Shown here: piece after piece, positions 1-6,927 of the stretch
How positions within the stretch are numbered: the stretch's first letter is position 1
Layout: the number at the start of each line of letters is the position of its first letter
From: CAZGTQ01 sp964528575
Lineage (GTDB): Bacteria; Planctomycetota; UBA1135; GCA-002686595
Reading direction: 5' to 3'
Assembly (NCBI GenBank): GCA_964528575.1
Contig: CAZGTQ010000316.1
Span: 1 to 15,583, forward strand
DNA length: 15,583 nucleotides
Made by a program: the position numbers and the translations under genes
The notes under the pieces: generated by a model
What the model saw: only the letters and a program-made list of their open reading frames with translations
What the model was told of the DNA's origin: nothing
Database searches by the model: none

Positions 1-120
1 CTCGACCACCCGGATGTCGAGCTCCGAGCCCGCGAGCGCCCGCGCCAGCCGGCGCCGCACGTCCTCGTCCTCGACCGCGACCACGACGCGCGCCCGGCGG
101 CTCCTCGGATCGGTGCTCAC
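1..120 (-). CDS. N-terminus of a probable response regulator (receiver domain), partial
   Basis: The minus strand is open for 40 codons from a GTG at 120-118 to the window edge, so only the N-terminus is seen. After a basic leader of about 10 residues it reads RARVVVAVEDEDVRRRLARA (residues 8-28 in part). This resembles the first beta strand, acidic pocket and first helix of CheY-type receiver domains, with E17/D18 where the acidic pair sits. A GGAGG lies one base before the GTG, which is unusually close, so the start is uncertain. The gene diverges from the ectoine operon, whose promoter looks sigma-54 dependent. An NtrC-family activator is therefore an attractive identity, but the ATPase and DNA-binding domains that would prove it lie outside the window. 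It could instead be any other receiver protein. Confidence 0.5.
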   Translation of the reverse strand, partial: MSTDPRSRRARVVVAVEDEDVRRRLARALAGSELDIRVVE

Positions 121-124
121 ACCT

Positions 125-140
125 CCGACCCTATCGGTAG
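125..140. promoter_or_regulatory. small inverted repeats in the divergent control region
   Basis: CCGA and TCGG arms (125-128 and 134-137) flank a 5-base spacer. The overlapping CTATCGGTAG (131-140) is a near-palindrome with one mismatched pair. A direct repeat ACCTCCGA occurs at 121-128 and 145-152. The cluster lies about 100 bp upstream of the sigma-54 promoter, a distance where activator sites are often found. It could equally act as an operator for the leftward gene. The repeats are short, so this is only a candidate. Confidence 0.2.
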
Positions 141-236
141 AACCACCTCCGAACAACCGACGCGGCCTTCTTCTTCGAGGAGCCGCCGCAGCCCCAAATC
201 GGCCCTGGCAATGCCGTGAAGGTCGTTTTCGCCCCA

Positions 237-251
237 TGGCACGGACCTTGC
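237..251 (+). promoter_or_regulatory. sigma-54 (RpoN) -24/-12 promoter of the ectoine operon
   Basis: The sequence reads TGGCACG, four bases (GACC), then TTGC. This matches the sigma-54 consensus at every specified position. The invariant GG (238-239) and GC (250-251) are separated by exactly 10 bases. It points toward asd, the first gene of the operon, and predicts transcription starting near 262-263, which leaves a leader of about 47 bases before the TTG start at 310. Sigma-54 promoters need an ATP-dependent enhancer-binding activator. The divergent receiver-domain gene next door is a candidate for that role by inference only. No comparably good sigma-70 promoter was seen in the same interval. 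Confidence 0.75.
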
Positions 252-300
252 CTTGACCGAAGCACACGCAGCGGAGGTCGCACAGCCGCGAGGAACGCCG

Positions 301-305
301 AGGAG
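301..305 (+). promoter_or_regulatory. ribosome binding site of asd that decides its start
   Basis: AGGAG sits four bases upstream of the TTG at 310. The only earlier in-frame start, TTG at 253, has no such site and lies at the -12 element of the predicted promoter, upstream of the expected transcript start. The 310 start is therefore preferred. Confidence 0.6.
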
Positions 306-309
306 TCAC

Positions 310-1440
310 TTGGAACCGAGAACGAGCGCACCGAGAACGAGCGACGAGGGAACGAGCGAAGAGGGAGCGAGCGAGGACGCCACCGGCGAGAGCGCGCCGG
401 GCGAGCGAGCCCGCGTCGCGGTGCTCGGCGCGACCGGGCTCGTCGGCCGCGAGATCGTGCGGCTGCTCGAGCAGCGCGCGTTCCCGGTGAGCGAGCTCGT
501 GCCGCTCGCCTCCGCGCGCGGCGAGATGCGCACGATCGACTTCCGCGGCGAGCGCGTGCCGGTCCGCGTCGCGACGGTCGACGAGCTCGGCCGCTGCGAC
601 CTGGTGCTCTCGAGCGCCGGCGGCGCGGTGAGCCGCGAGCTCCTGCCGGGCGCGGGCGCACGCGGCGCGGTCTGCGTCGACAACACGAGCGCGTTCCGCA
701 TGGACCGCGACGTCCCGCTCGTCGTTCCCGAGGTCAACGCCGAGCGCCTCGCGGCGCACCACCGCCCGCGCGGCATCGTCGCGAACCCGAACTGCTCGAC
801 GATCCAGCTCGTCACGGCGCTGAAGCCGCTGCACGACGCGGCGACCGTCCGCTCGGTCGTCGTCAGCACCTACCAGTCTGCGTCGGGCGCCGGCCGCGCC
901 GCGCTCGACGAGCTGCGCGCGAGCACCGCCGGCGTGCTGCGCGGCGACGAGCCCGAGCCCGAGCGCTTCCCGCGCCGCATCGCGTTCAACGCGATCCCCG
1001 ACATCGGCGGCATCGGCGCGAGCGGCGACACGACCGAGGAGCGCAAGATGATCGACGAGACGCGCCGCATCCTCGCGGCCGACGTCGCCGTCGACGCGAC
1101 GTGCGTGCGCATCCCCACGTTCGTCGGCCACGCCGAGTCGGTGCTCGTGCAGACCGAGCGCGGGCTCACCGTCGACGAGGCGCGCGCGCTGCTCGCAGGC
1201 GCTCCGGGCGTCGTGCTCGCCGACGGGGACGACTATGCGACTCCCGCGGAGATCGCCGGCTCGCACCCCGTCCACGTCGGCCGCGTCCGCGCGTCACGCG
1301 CGGTGCCGGGCGGCATCCAGCTCTGGATCGTCGCCGACAACCTGCTCAAGGGCGCCGCGCTCAACGCCGTGCAGATCGCCGAGGAGCTGCTGGCTCTGGG
1401 CGTGACGCGCGAGGACCGCGCCGCGCTCTCGGCTTCCTGA
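310..1440 (+). CDS. asd: aspartate-semialdehyde dehydrogenase
   Basis: It reduces L-aspartyl-4-phosphate with NADPH to aspartate-4-semialdehyde, the branch-point precursor for ectoine, in the cytoplasm. The 376-residue product has the nucleotide-binding VAVLGATGLVGREI near residues 36-49, the catalytic cysteine in NPNCST (Cys162), SASGAGR at 190-196, and the active-site histidine in FVGHAES (His274). From VAVLGATG onward it is about 342 residues, the normal family length. The first 35 or so residues are extra and low complexity, encoded largely by a 15-bp tandem repeat (316-375). No ATG, GTG or TTG lies between codon 1 and the core at a usable place, so the extension appears to be translated. 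It is the first gene of the operon, 42 bases before ask. Family identity is very secure; the N-terminus is less so. Confidence 0.95.
   Translation: MEPRTSAPRTSDEGTSEEGASEDATGESAPGERARVAVLGATGLVGREIVRLLEQRAFPVSELVPLASARGEMRTIDFRGERVPVRVATVDELGRCDLVLSSAGGAVSRELLPGAGARGAVCVDNTSAFRMDRDVPLVVPEVNAERLAAHHRPRGIVANPNCSTIQLVTALKPLHDAATVRSVVVSTYQSASGAGRAALDELRASTAGVLRGDEPEPERFPRRIAFNAIPDIGGIGASGDTTEERKMIDETRRILAADVAVDATCVRIPTFVGHAESVLVQTERGLTVDEARALLAGAPGVVLADGDDYATPAEIAGSHPVHVGRVRASRAVPGGIQLWIVADNLLKGAALNAVQIAEELLALGVTREDRAALSAS
316..375 (+). repeat. four copies of a 15-bp in-frame tandem repeat at the start of asd
   Basis: Units at 316-330 and 331-345 are CCGAGAACGAGCG plus two bases. Units at 346-360 and 361-375 are GAGGGAACGAGCGAA-like with a few changes. 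They encode the five-residue units PRTSA, PRTSD, EGTSE and EGASE, which form most of the N-terminal extension of Asd. Confidence 0.8.
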
Positions 1441-1482
1441 CTTCCCACCCCCCACCGACACGTACTCCACCCAGACACGACC

Positions 1483-2727
1483 GTGGTGAAGATTTCCACA
1501 CGAAGACCGATCGTCCAGAAGTTCGGCGGCAGCTCGCTCTCGACTCCGACCAAGGTGCGCGCCGTCGCCGAGAAGGTCGCGCGCGCGGCCCAGGGCGGCC
1601 GTCCGCTCGTCGTCGTCGTCTCGGCGATGGGCGACACGACGTCGAGCTTGATCGCGAAGGCGCACGGCGTCGCGCAGGCCCCGCCGGCCCGCGAGATGGA
1701 CGTGTTGCTCACCGCCGGCGAGCGCGTGAGCATGGCGCTGCTCAGCATGGCGATCCAGGACCTGGGCCGCCCCGCGATCTCGCTGACCGGGCCGCAGTGC
1801 GGCATCCTGACCGACGCGCGCCACTCGAACGCGACGATCGTCGACGTCCAGCCCGAGCGCGTGCAACGCGAGCTCGACGCGGGCCGCATCGTCGTCGTCG
1901 CGGGCTACCAGGGCGCGTCCGCGGCCGGCGAGATCACGACGCTCGGCCGCGGCGGCTCGGACACGACCGCCGTCGCGCTCGCGGCCGCGCTCGGCGTCGA
2001 CACGTGCGAGATCTACTCGGACGTCCCGGGCGTGTACACGGCCGACCCGCGCATGGTCGACGGCGCGCTGCACCTGCGGCGCGTCGACTCGCTCGCGATG
2101 TCGGAGTACTCGCGCCACGGCGCCGGCGTGCTCCACCGCGAGTGCGTCCTGCTCGCGCGTCGCCACGGCGTGTCGATCCGCGCGCTCTCGACGTTCGGCG
2201 ACGACACGCACACGCTCGTCGGCCGCGACCTGCGCCTCGAGTACTCCGAGGCCCCCGCGAGCGCGAGCCCGATCGTCGGCATCGCGTCGCGCAAGCGCCG
2301 CGTGCGCGTCCTCGCGAACGGCCGCGACGCGCGCACGCTCGCGCGCGTCGCCGGCGCGCTCGAGGGCGTCGAGCGGATCTCCGCTCCCGCCGCCGACGGT
2401 GGGCTCCCGGCCGACTTCCTCGTGTCCTGCGACGACGTCGGCGACGCCGACGCGTTCGCCGCGGACCTCGCCGAGCGCGTCAGGAGCCACGCGACCGTGA
2501 CGGCCGCCGTCGCGTCGATCACGGCCGTCTCGTGCCCCGCCGACGCGCGCCGCACGCACGCGTCCGCGGTCGAGCTCCTGCGCGGCTGCGGCGTCCAGGT
2601 CGCCGCGAGCTATCCCGACGCGCTGTCGACGACGATCGCCGTGAGCTCCGAGGACCGCCGCGACGCCGTGCGCGCGCTGCACCGCGGGCTCGTCGAGAAC
2701 GCGCTCGGCGCGGCACGGGCCAGTTGA
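1483..2727 (+). CDS. ask: aspartate kinase (ectoine-cluster type)
   Basis: It phosphorylates aspartate with ATP, the step before Asd, and so commits carbon to ectoine. The 414-residue product has KFGGSS (13-18), LTAGERVSMALL (76-87), TLGRGGSDTTA (153-163) and DVPGVYTADPR (180-190), all hallmarks of the amino acid kinase domain. A C-terminal regulatory region begins around residue 262. It is compatible with two ACT domains in length, but I cannot see the usual LysC effector-loop motifs in it. Ectoine-linked aspartokinases (Ask_Ect) are known to be less feedback-inhibited than housekeeping ones, and the divergence here fits such a role by inference. The start is GTG 1483 or the adjacent GTG 1486; no clear ribosome site is visible. 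It lies between asd and ectA in the same direction. Confidence 0.93.
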   Translation: MVKISTRRPIVQKFGGSSLSTPTKVRAVAEKVARAAQGGRPLVVVVSAMGDTTSSLIAKAHGVAQAPPAREMDVLLTAGERVSMALLSMAIQDLGRPAISLTGPQCGILTDARHSNATIVDVQPERVQRELDAGRIVVVAGYQGASAAGEITTLGRGGSDTTAVALAAALGVDTCEIYSDVPGVYTADPRMVDGALHLRRVDSLAMSEYSRHGAGVLHRECVLLARRHGVSIRALSTFGDDTHTLVGRDLRLEYSEAPASASPIVGIASRKRRVRVLANGRDARTLARVAGALEGVERISAPAADGGLPADFLVSCDDVGDADAFAADLAERVRSHATVTAAVASITAVSCPADARRTHASAVELLRGCGVQVAASYPDALSTTIAVSSEDRRDAVRALHRGLVENALGAARAS

Positions 2728-2775
2728 GGAAGCGCCCGCCTCGCAGGAGCCACGACGAGCCGCGAGAAGCCCCGC

Positions 2776-2859
2776 CACGAGAAGACCGTCACGAGAAGAC
2801 CGTCACGAGAAGACCATCACGAGAAGCCCATCACGAGAAGACCATCACGAGAAGCCGAT
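2776..2859 (+). repeat. six copies of a 14-bp tandem repeat leading into ectA
   Basis: The unit is CACGAGAAGACCGT with one- or two-base variants. Copies start at 2776, 2790, 2804, 2818, 2832 and 2846, in strict 14-bp register. The last copy runs into the ATG of ectA at 2858, so its GAGAAG lies three bases before the start codon as a weak Shine-Dalgarno-like element. Degenerate copies may extend upstream to about 2748. The array fills most of the 130-base ask-ectA gap. No spacers or dyad units are present, so it is a minisatellite-like array and not a CRISPR. Confidence 0.9.
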
Positions 2860-3388
2860 GGAGTCCACCACGCAGAACCCGAAGACGTCCGACGCCGAGC
2901 TGACGTACCGCGCGCCGAGCGCCGCGGACGGCGCCAAGGTGTGGGAGCTGGCGCAGGCGTCACGCGCCCTCGACCTGAACTCGCCGTACGCCTACGTGAT
3001 GTGGTGCGACCGCTTCCGTGACTCGAGCGTCGTCGCCGAGGCCGGCGGCCGCGTCGTCGGCTTCGTCTGCGGCTTCCGTCCGCCGGACGCGCCCGAGGCG
3101 CTCTTCGTGTGGCAGGTCGCGGTGTCCGACGACCAGCGCGGCCGCGGCGTCGCCGGGAAGATGCTGCGCGCGCTCGTCCGCCGCGACGCGTCGATCCGCT
3201 GCGTCGAAGCGACCGTCACGCCGTCGAACGCGGCGTCCCAGTCCCTGTTCCGCTCGCTCGCCAAGCGCCTCGATTGCCCTTGCACCGAGACGCCGCACTA
3301 CGACGCGAGCCTGTTCCCCGGTCCGTCGCACGAGCCCGAGACGCTCTTCCGCATCGGCCCGTTCGAGACCCCCCAGCCCGAGATGTGA
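2858..3388 (+). CDS. ectA: L-2,4-diaminobutyrate N-gamma-acetyltransferase
   Basis: It acetylates L-2,4-diaminobutyrate with acetyl-CoA to N-gamma-acetyl-diaminobutyrate, the second step of ectoine synthesis. The 176-residue GNAT protein has the EctA signature LDLNSPYAYVMWCDRF (38-53), the strand FVWQVAVSDDQRGRGVAGKM (83-102) that includes the acetyl-CoA pyrophosphate loop, and EATVTPSNAASQSLF (117-131). Length is normal for EctA. The ATG at 2858 is the first start codon in frame and directly follows the 14-bp repeat array. ectB begins 11 bases after its stop codon. Confidence 0.96.
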   Translation: MESTTQNPKTSDAELTYRAPSAADGAKVWELAQASRALDLNSPYAYVMWCDRFRDSSVVAEAGGRVVGFVCGFRPPDAPEALFVWQVAVSDDQRGRGVAGKMLRALVRRDASIRCVEATVTPSNAASQSLFRSLAKRLDCPCTETPHYDASLFPGPSHEPETLFRIGPFETPQPEM

Positions 3389-3399
3389 GCCGTTCGAGC

Positions 3400-4701
3400 A
3401 TGCAGATCTTCCAAACCCTCGAGTCCGAGGTACGCAGCTACATCCGCAACTTCCCGACCGTCTTCGAGCGCGCCCGCGGGCACGAGCTCGTCGACGAGGA
3501 CGGTCGCGCGTACGTCGACTTCTTCGCCGGCGCGGGGACGCTCAACTACGGCCACAACGACCCGGCGCTGAAGCGCTCGCTCCTGCGCTACATCGAGGAC
3601 GACGGGATCATCCACTCGCTCGACATGGCGAGCGTGGCGAAACGCACGTTCATGCAGCGCTTTCGCGACCTGATCCTCGCGCCGCGCGGGCTCGACTACA
3701 AACTGATGTTCCCCGGCCCGACCGGCACGAACGCGGTCGAGTCGGCGCTCAAGCTCGCCCGCAAGGTCACCGGCCGCACGGTCGTCTACGGCTTCGACGG
3801 CGGCTTCCACGGCATGACGCTCGGCTCGCTCGCCGTCACGTCGAACGCGATGAAGCGCGGCGGCGCGGGCATCCCGCTCGAGCACGCGGTGCTGCTGCCG
3901 TTCGACGGCCAGGAGCGCGACGGGCTCGACTCGATCGCGTACCTCGAGCGGCGCCTCGAGAACGACGCGCGCGAAGGTCGCTCGCCGGCGGCGGTGCTGC
4001 TCGAGACCGTCCAGTGCGAGGGCGGCGTGAACGTCGCGACCAACGCGTGGCTGCGCGACGTCGCGGACCTCGCGCACCAGCACGGCGCGCTGCTCGTCGT
4101 CGACGACATCCAGGCCGGCTGCGGCCGCACCGGCCAATTCTTCAGCTTCACCGAGGCCGGCGTCGTGCCGGACGTCGTGTGCCTCTCCAAATCGCTCAGC
4201 GGCTTCGGTCTGCCGATGGCGCTCGTGCTCCTGCGTCCGAGCCTCGACGTGTGGAAGCCCGGGGAGCACAATGGGACGTTCCGCGGGCACAACGCAGCGT
4301 TCGTGACCGCGGCCGAGGCGCTGGAGCGCTACTGGAAGGACTCCCAGTTGCAGGCGGAAGTGGAGCGCAAGGGGCGTCTCGTGCGCGCGCGGCTGGAGTC
4401 GCTGGCGCAGGAGCACGACGCCTCGAGCGAGGTGCGCGGGCGCGGGCTCGTGCAGGGGCTCGTGCTGCAGCCAGGCCTCGCGTCCCTCGTCGCGGCGGAG
4501 TGCTTCGAGCGCGGTCTCGTCATCGAGACCGCGGGGCACGAGGACGAGGTCTTGAAGCTCCTCCCGCCGCTCACCATCCCCGACGACGCGCTCCGCGCCG
4601 GCCTCGACGTCATCGCATCCGCGCTCTCCACCGTTCTTGCGAGCGACGCTTCCGCCGACGGCGCGCGCGCGAGCGGCGCCGCGCACGCTCTCGCGAGCTG
4701 A
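3400..4701 (+). CDS. ectB: diaminobutyrate-2-oxoglutarate transaminase
   Basis: This PLP enzyme converts aspartate-4-semialdehyde to L-2,4-diaminobutyrate using glutamate as amino donor, the first dedicated step of ectoine synthesis. The 433-residue class III aminotransferase shows PGPTGTNAVESALKLARK (105-122), GFHGMTLGSLAVTSN (135-149), DDIQAGCGRTG (235-245) with the cofactor-binding Asp235, and the Schiff-base lysine in CLSKSLSGFG (Lys264). The GHNAAF motif (297-302) is also typical of EctB. The start is ATG 3400, 11 bases after ectA; a longer open frame reaching upstream overlaps ectA and is not credible. An Ala/Ser-rich tail of about 20 residues follows the conserved core. Confidence 0.96.
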   Translation: MQIFQTLESEVRSYIRNFPTVFERARGHELVDEDGRAYVDFFAGAGTLNYGHNDPALKRSLLRYIEDDGIIHSLDMASVAKRTFMQRFRDLILAPRGLDYKLMFPGPTGTNAVESALKLARKVTGRTVVYGFDGGFHGMTLGSLAVTSNAMKRGGAGIPLEHAVLLPFDGQERDGLDSIAYLERRLENDAREGRSPAAVLLETVQCEGGVNVATNAWLRDVADLAHQHGALLVVDDIQAGCGRTGQFFSFTEAGVVPDVVCLSKSLSGFGLPMALVLLRPSLDVWKPGEHNGTFRGHNAAFVTAAEALERYWKDSQLQAEVERKGRLVRARLESLAQEHDASSEVRGRGLVQGLVLQPGLASLVAAECFERGLVIETAGHEDEVLKLLPPLTIPDDALRAGLDVIASALSTVLASDASADGARASGAAHALAS

Positions 4702-4718
4702 TCGACCCACACCCCGCC

Positions 4719-5126
4719 ATGATCGTCCGACGACTCGAAGACCTGATCGGCACCGAGCGCGACGTCCACGCGCCGACCTGGAACAGCCGCCGCTTCCTGC
4801 TCGCGCAGGACGGGATGGGCTTCTCGGTGCACGACACCATCATCAAGCAGGGCACGCAAACGCTGATCTGGTACAAGCACCACCTCGAGGCGGTGTACTG
4901 CGTCGAGGGCGAGGGCGAGCTCGAGGACCTGACCGACGGGACGGTCCATCCGATCCGCGCGGGCACGCTCTACGCGCTCAACGGGCGCGAAAGGCACTAC
5001 CTGCGCGCGACGACCGCCGACCTGCGCATGGTGTGCGTGTTCAACCCGCCGTTGACGGGGCAGGAGGTCCACGACGAGGAGGGCGTGTACCCGGCGCCGG
5101 AGACGACGAACGGGGCGGCCCGATGA
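4719..5126 (+). CDS. ectC: L-ectoine synthase
   Basis: It cyclises N-gamma-acetyl-diaminobutyrate to ectoine by loss of water. The 135-residue cupin protein begins MIVRRLEDLIGTERDV, the usual EctC N-terminus, and contains TLIWYKHHLEAVYCVEGEGE (48-67) and AGTLYALNGRERHYL (81-95). Glu57, Tyr85 and His93 fall at exactly the residue numbers of the iron ligands described for Paenibacillus lautus EctC. The ATG lies 17 bases after ectB. The stop codon overlaps the ectD start as ATGA, so translation of the two is probably coupled. Confidence 0.97.
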   Translation: MIVRRLEDLIGTERDVHAPTWNSRRFLLAQDGMGFSVHDTIIKQGTQTLIWYKHHLEAVYCVEGEGELEDLTDGTVHPIRAGTLYALNGRERHYLRATTADLRMVCVFNPPLTGQEVHDEEGVYPAPETTNGAAR

Positions 5127-6046
5127 AGACGACGCAGACGATCCACGACCCCTATGCCTCGCGCGTCGGCGGCGAGGCCGAGGTGCGACGACGGCTCGAC
5201 CCCGTCGTGCACGATCGCGCGCGCGCGCTCGAGGCCGGCCTCGACCCGCGCGCGCTCGATTCGTACGAGCGCGACGGATTCGCGTACTTCTCCGGGTATT
5301 TCCCTCCCGACCTCGCGGACGAGCTGCAGCGCGAAGCGCAGCGGCTGGCGACCGAGCCCGACGTGCTCGGCGCGGACGAGGTCGTGTTCGAGCCCGACTC
5401 GCAGGTCGTCCGCTCCCTGTTCCGCTTCGAGCGCTTCAGCGCGTCGCTCGCCGCTGTCTGCCGCGACGAGCGGCTCGTGCGCACCGTGCGCGGCATCCTC
5501 GGCGACGACGTCTACGTGCACCAGACGCGGATCAACTACAAGCGCGGCTTCGGCGCGCGCGAGTTCTACTGGCACTCGGACTTCGAGACGTGGCACGTCG
5601 AGGACGGAATGCCGCGCATGCGCGCGGTGAGCGCGGCGATCAACCTGACGCCGACGACGCCGCACAACGGCCCGCTGCTGCTCGTCCCCGGCTCGCAATG
5701 CGAGTACGTCGCGTGCGCGGGCTGGACGCCGAACGAGAACTACAAGCGCTCGCTGCGCGTCCAGGAGGTCGGCGTGCCCGAGGACCGCTTCCTCGCGCCG
5801 CTCGTCGAGCGCGGCGGCATCGAGGGACCGACGGGCCCGCCCGGGTCGCTGCTCCTGTTCGACTGCAACACGATGCACGGCAGCAACTCGAACATCACGC
5901 CGTGGCCGCGCTGCGGGCTCTTCCTCGTGTTCAACGCGGTCTCGAACGCGCTGCACGATCCGTTCGGCGGCACGCCCCCGCGGCCCGACTACATCGGCAA
6001 CCGCTCGGACACCGCGCCGATCCGGCTGCCGGGAGAAACGCCTTGA
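5123..6046 (+). CDS. ectD: ectoine hydroxylase
   Basis: This Fe(II)/2-oxoglutarate dioxygenase converts ectoine to 5-hydroxyectoine. The 307-residue product carries the EctD signature beginning FYWHSDFETWH (148-158) and ending GMPRMRAVS (162-170). His151, Asp153 and His252 are the expected iron ligands and Arg263 the expected 2-oxoglutarate anchor, each matching the characterised Virgibacillus/Sphingopyxis enzymes with a shift of four or five residues. Length is normal. Its ATG overlaps the ectC stop codon and its TGA overlaps the TTG start of ehuB, so it is embedded in a translationally coupled chain. Confidence 0.97.
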   Translation: MKTTQTIHDPYASRVGGEAEVRRRLDPVVHDRARALEAGLDPRALDSYERDGFAYFSGYFPPDLADELQREAQRLATEPDVLGADEVVFEPDSQVVRSLFRFERFSASLAAVCRDERLVRTVRGILGDDVYVHQTRINYKRGFGAREFYWHSDFETWHVEDGMPRMRAVSAAINLTPTTPHNGPLLLVPGSQCEYVACAGWTPNENYKRSLRVQEVGVPEDRFLAPLVERGGIEGPTGPPGSLLLFDCNTMHGSNSNITPWPRCGLFLVFNAVSNALHDPFGGTPPRPDYIGNRSDTAPIRLPGETP

Positions 6047-6906
6047 GGGGCGCGCTCCTCGCGCTCGCCGCCCTCGCGGCGTCGTCCGCCACGGCCTGCG
6101 GGCCCGCCGGCGCGTCCGAGTCGACGCTGGAGAAGGTCCGCACGGCCGGCGCGATCCGCGTCGGCTACGCGAACGAGGCGCCGTACGCGTACGTCGACGG
6201 CGAGACGGGCGAGCTGACGGGCGAGGCGCCGGAGATCGCGCGCGTCGTGCTCGGACGGATGGGCGTGCGCGAGGTCGAGGGCGTGCTGACCGAGTTCGGC
6301 TCGCTGATCCCCGGGCTGAAGGCGGGCCGCTTCGACGTGATCGCCGCGGGCATGTACGTGACGCCCGCGCGCGCCGAGCAGATCGCGTTCTCCGAGCCGA
6401 CGTACGGCATCGGCGAGGCGTTCGTCGTCGCGGCGCACAATCCGCTCGACCTGCACTCGTACGAGGAGCTCGCCGTTCACGAGAGCGCTCGGCTCGGCGT
6501 CGTCGCCGGCACGGTCGAGCTCGGCTACGCGCGCGCCGTCGGGGTGCCCGAGGACCGCATCGTCGTGTTCCCCGACGCGCCCAGCGCGCTCGAGGGCGTG
6601 CGCACCGGGCGCATCGACGCGTACGGCGGCACGTCGCTCACCGTGCGCTACCTGCTCGAGCGCGCGGGCGACGAGCGCATCGAGCGCGCCGAGCCGTTCA
6701 CCGATCCCGTGATCGAGGGCAAGCCGGCGCGCGGCTACGGCGCGTTCGGCCTGCGCAGGGAGGACACGGCGCTGCTCGAGGCGCTCAACCGCGAGCTGGA
6801 CGAGTTCATCGGCAGCGCGGAGCACCTCGCGCTCGTCGAGCCGTTCGGCTTCGCCGCAGAGGACATGCCGGGCGACGTGACGACCCGCGAGCTCGTTCGA
6901 GAGTAG
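6043..6906 (+). CDS. ehuB: ectoine/hydroxyectoine ABC transporter, solute-binding lipoprotein
   Basis: This is the extracytoplasmic binding protein of the importer encoded by the next three genes. The start is TTG 6043, overlapping the ectD stop as TTGA, with GGGAG at 6031-6035 seven bases upstream. That start gives MRGALLALAALAASSATAC, a signal peptide ending in a plausible though not ideal lipobox at Cys19. The 287-residue product has the family 3 binding-protein fold: VGYANEAPYAYVD (40-52), TGEAPEIARVVL (59-70), FGSLIPGLKAGRFDVIAAGM (85-104) and the TPARAEQIAFSEPTY motif (107-121). The acidic-aromatic segment around Glu45/Tyr48 is where EhuB contacts ectoine, which supports but does not prove that substrate. 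Ectoine specificity rests mostly on operon context; a general polar amino acid binder is the alternative. Confidence 0.85.
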   Translation: MRGALLALAALAASSATACGPAGASESTLEKVRTAGAIRVGYANEAPYAYVDGETGELTGEAPEIARVVLGRMGVREVEGVLTEFGSLIPGLKAGRFDVIAAGMYVTPARAEQIAFSEPTYGIGEAFVVAAHNPLDLHSYEELAVHESARLGVVAGTVELGYARAVGVPEDRIVVFPDAPSALEGVRTGRIDAYGGTSLTVRYLLERAGDERIERAEPFTDPVIEGKPARGYGAFGLRREDTALLEALNRELDEFIGSAEHLALVEPFGFAAEDMPGDVTTRELVRE

Positions 6907-6927
6907 CGCGACGCGCGCGACCGCCCG

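Noticed and set aside
1..256. Small + strand frame 14-256
   Set aside because: It is Ser/Arg/Thr-rich, antisense to the receiver-like gene, and crosses the promoter region.
253..309. TTG at 253 as the start of asd
   Set aside because: It has no ribosome site and sits at the -12 element of the sigma-54 promoter, upstream of the expected transcript start. TTG 310 has AGGAG.
2776..2859. CRISPR-like reading of the tandem arrays
   Set aside because: Units are 13-15 bp, directly abutting and without unique spacers, and no cas genes are present.
216..2903. Long open frame of 895 codons on the + strand
   Set aside because: It is Arg/Ala-rich, out of frame with asd and ask which carry full family motifs, and is a GC-rich shadow.
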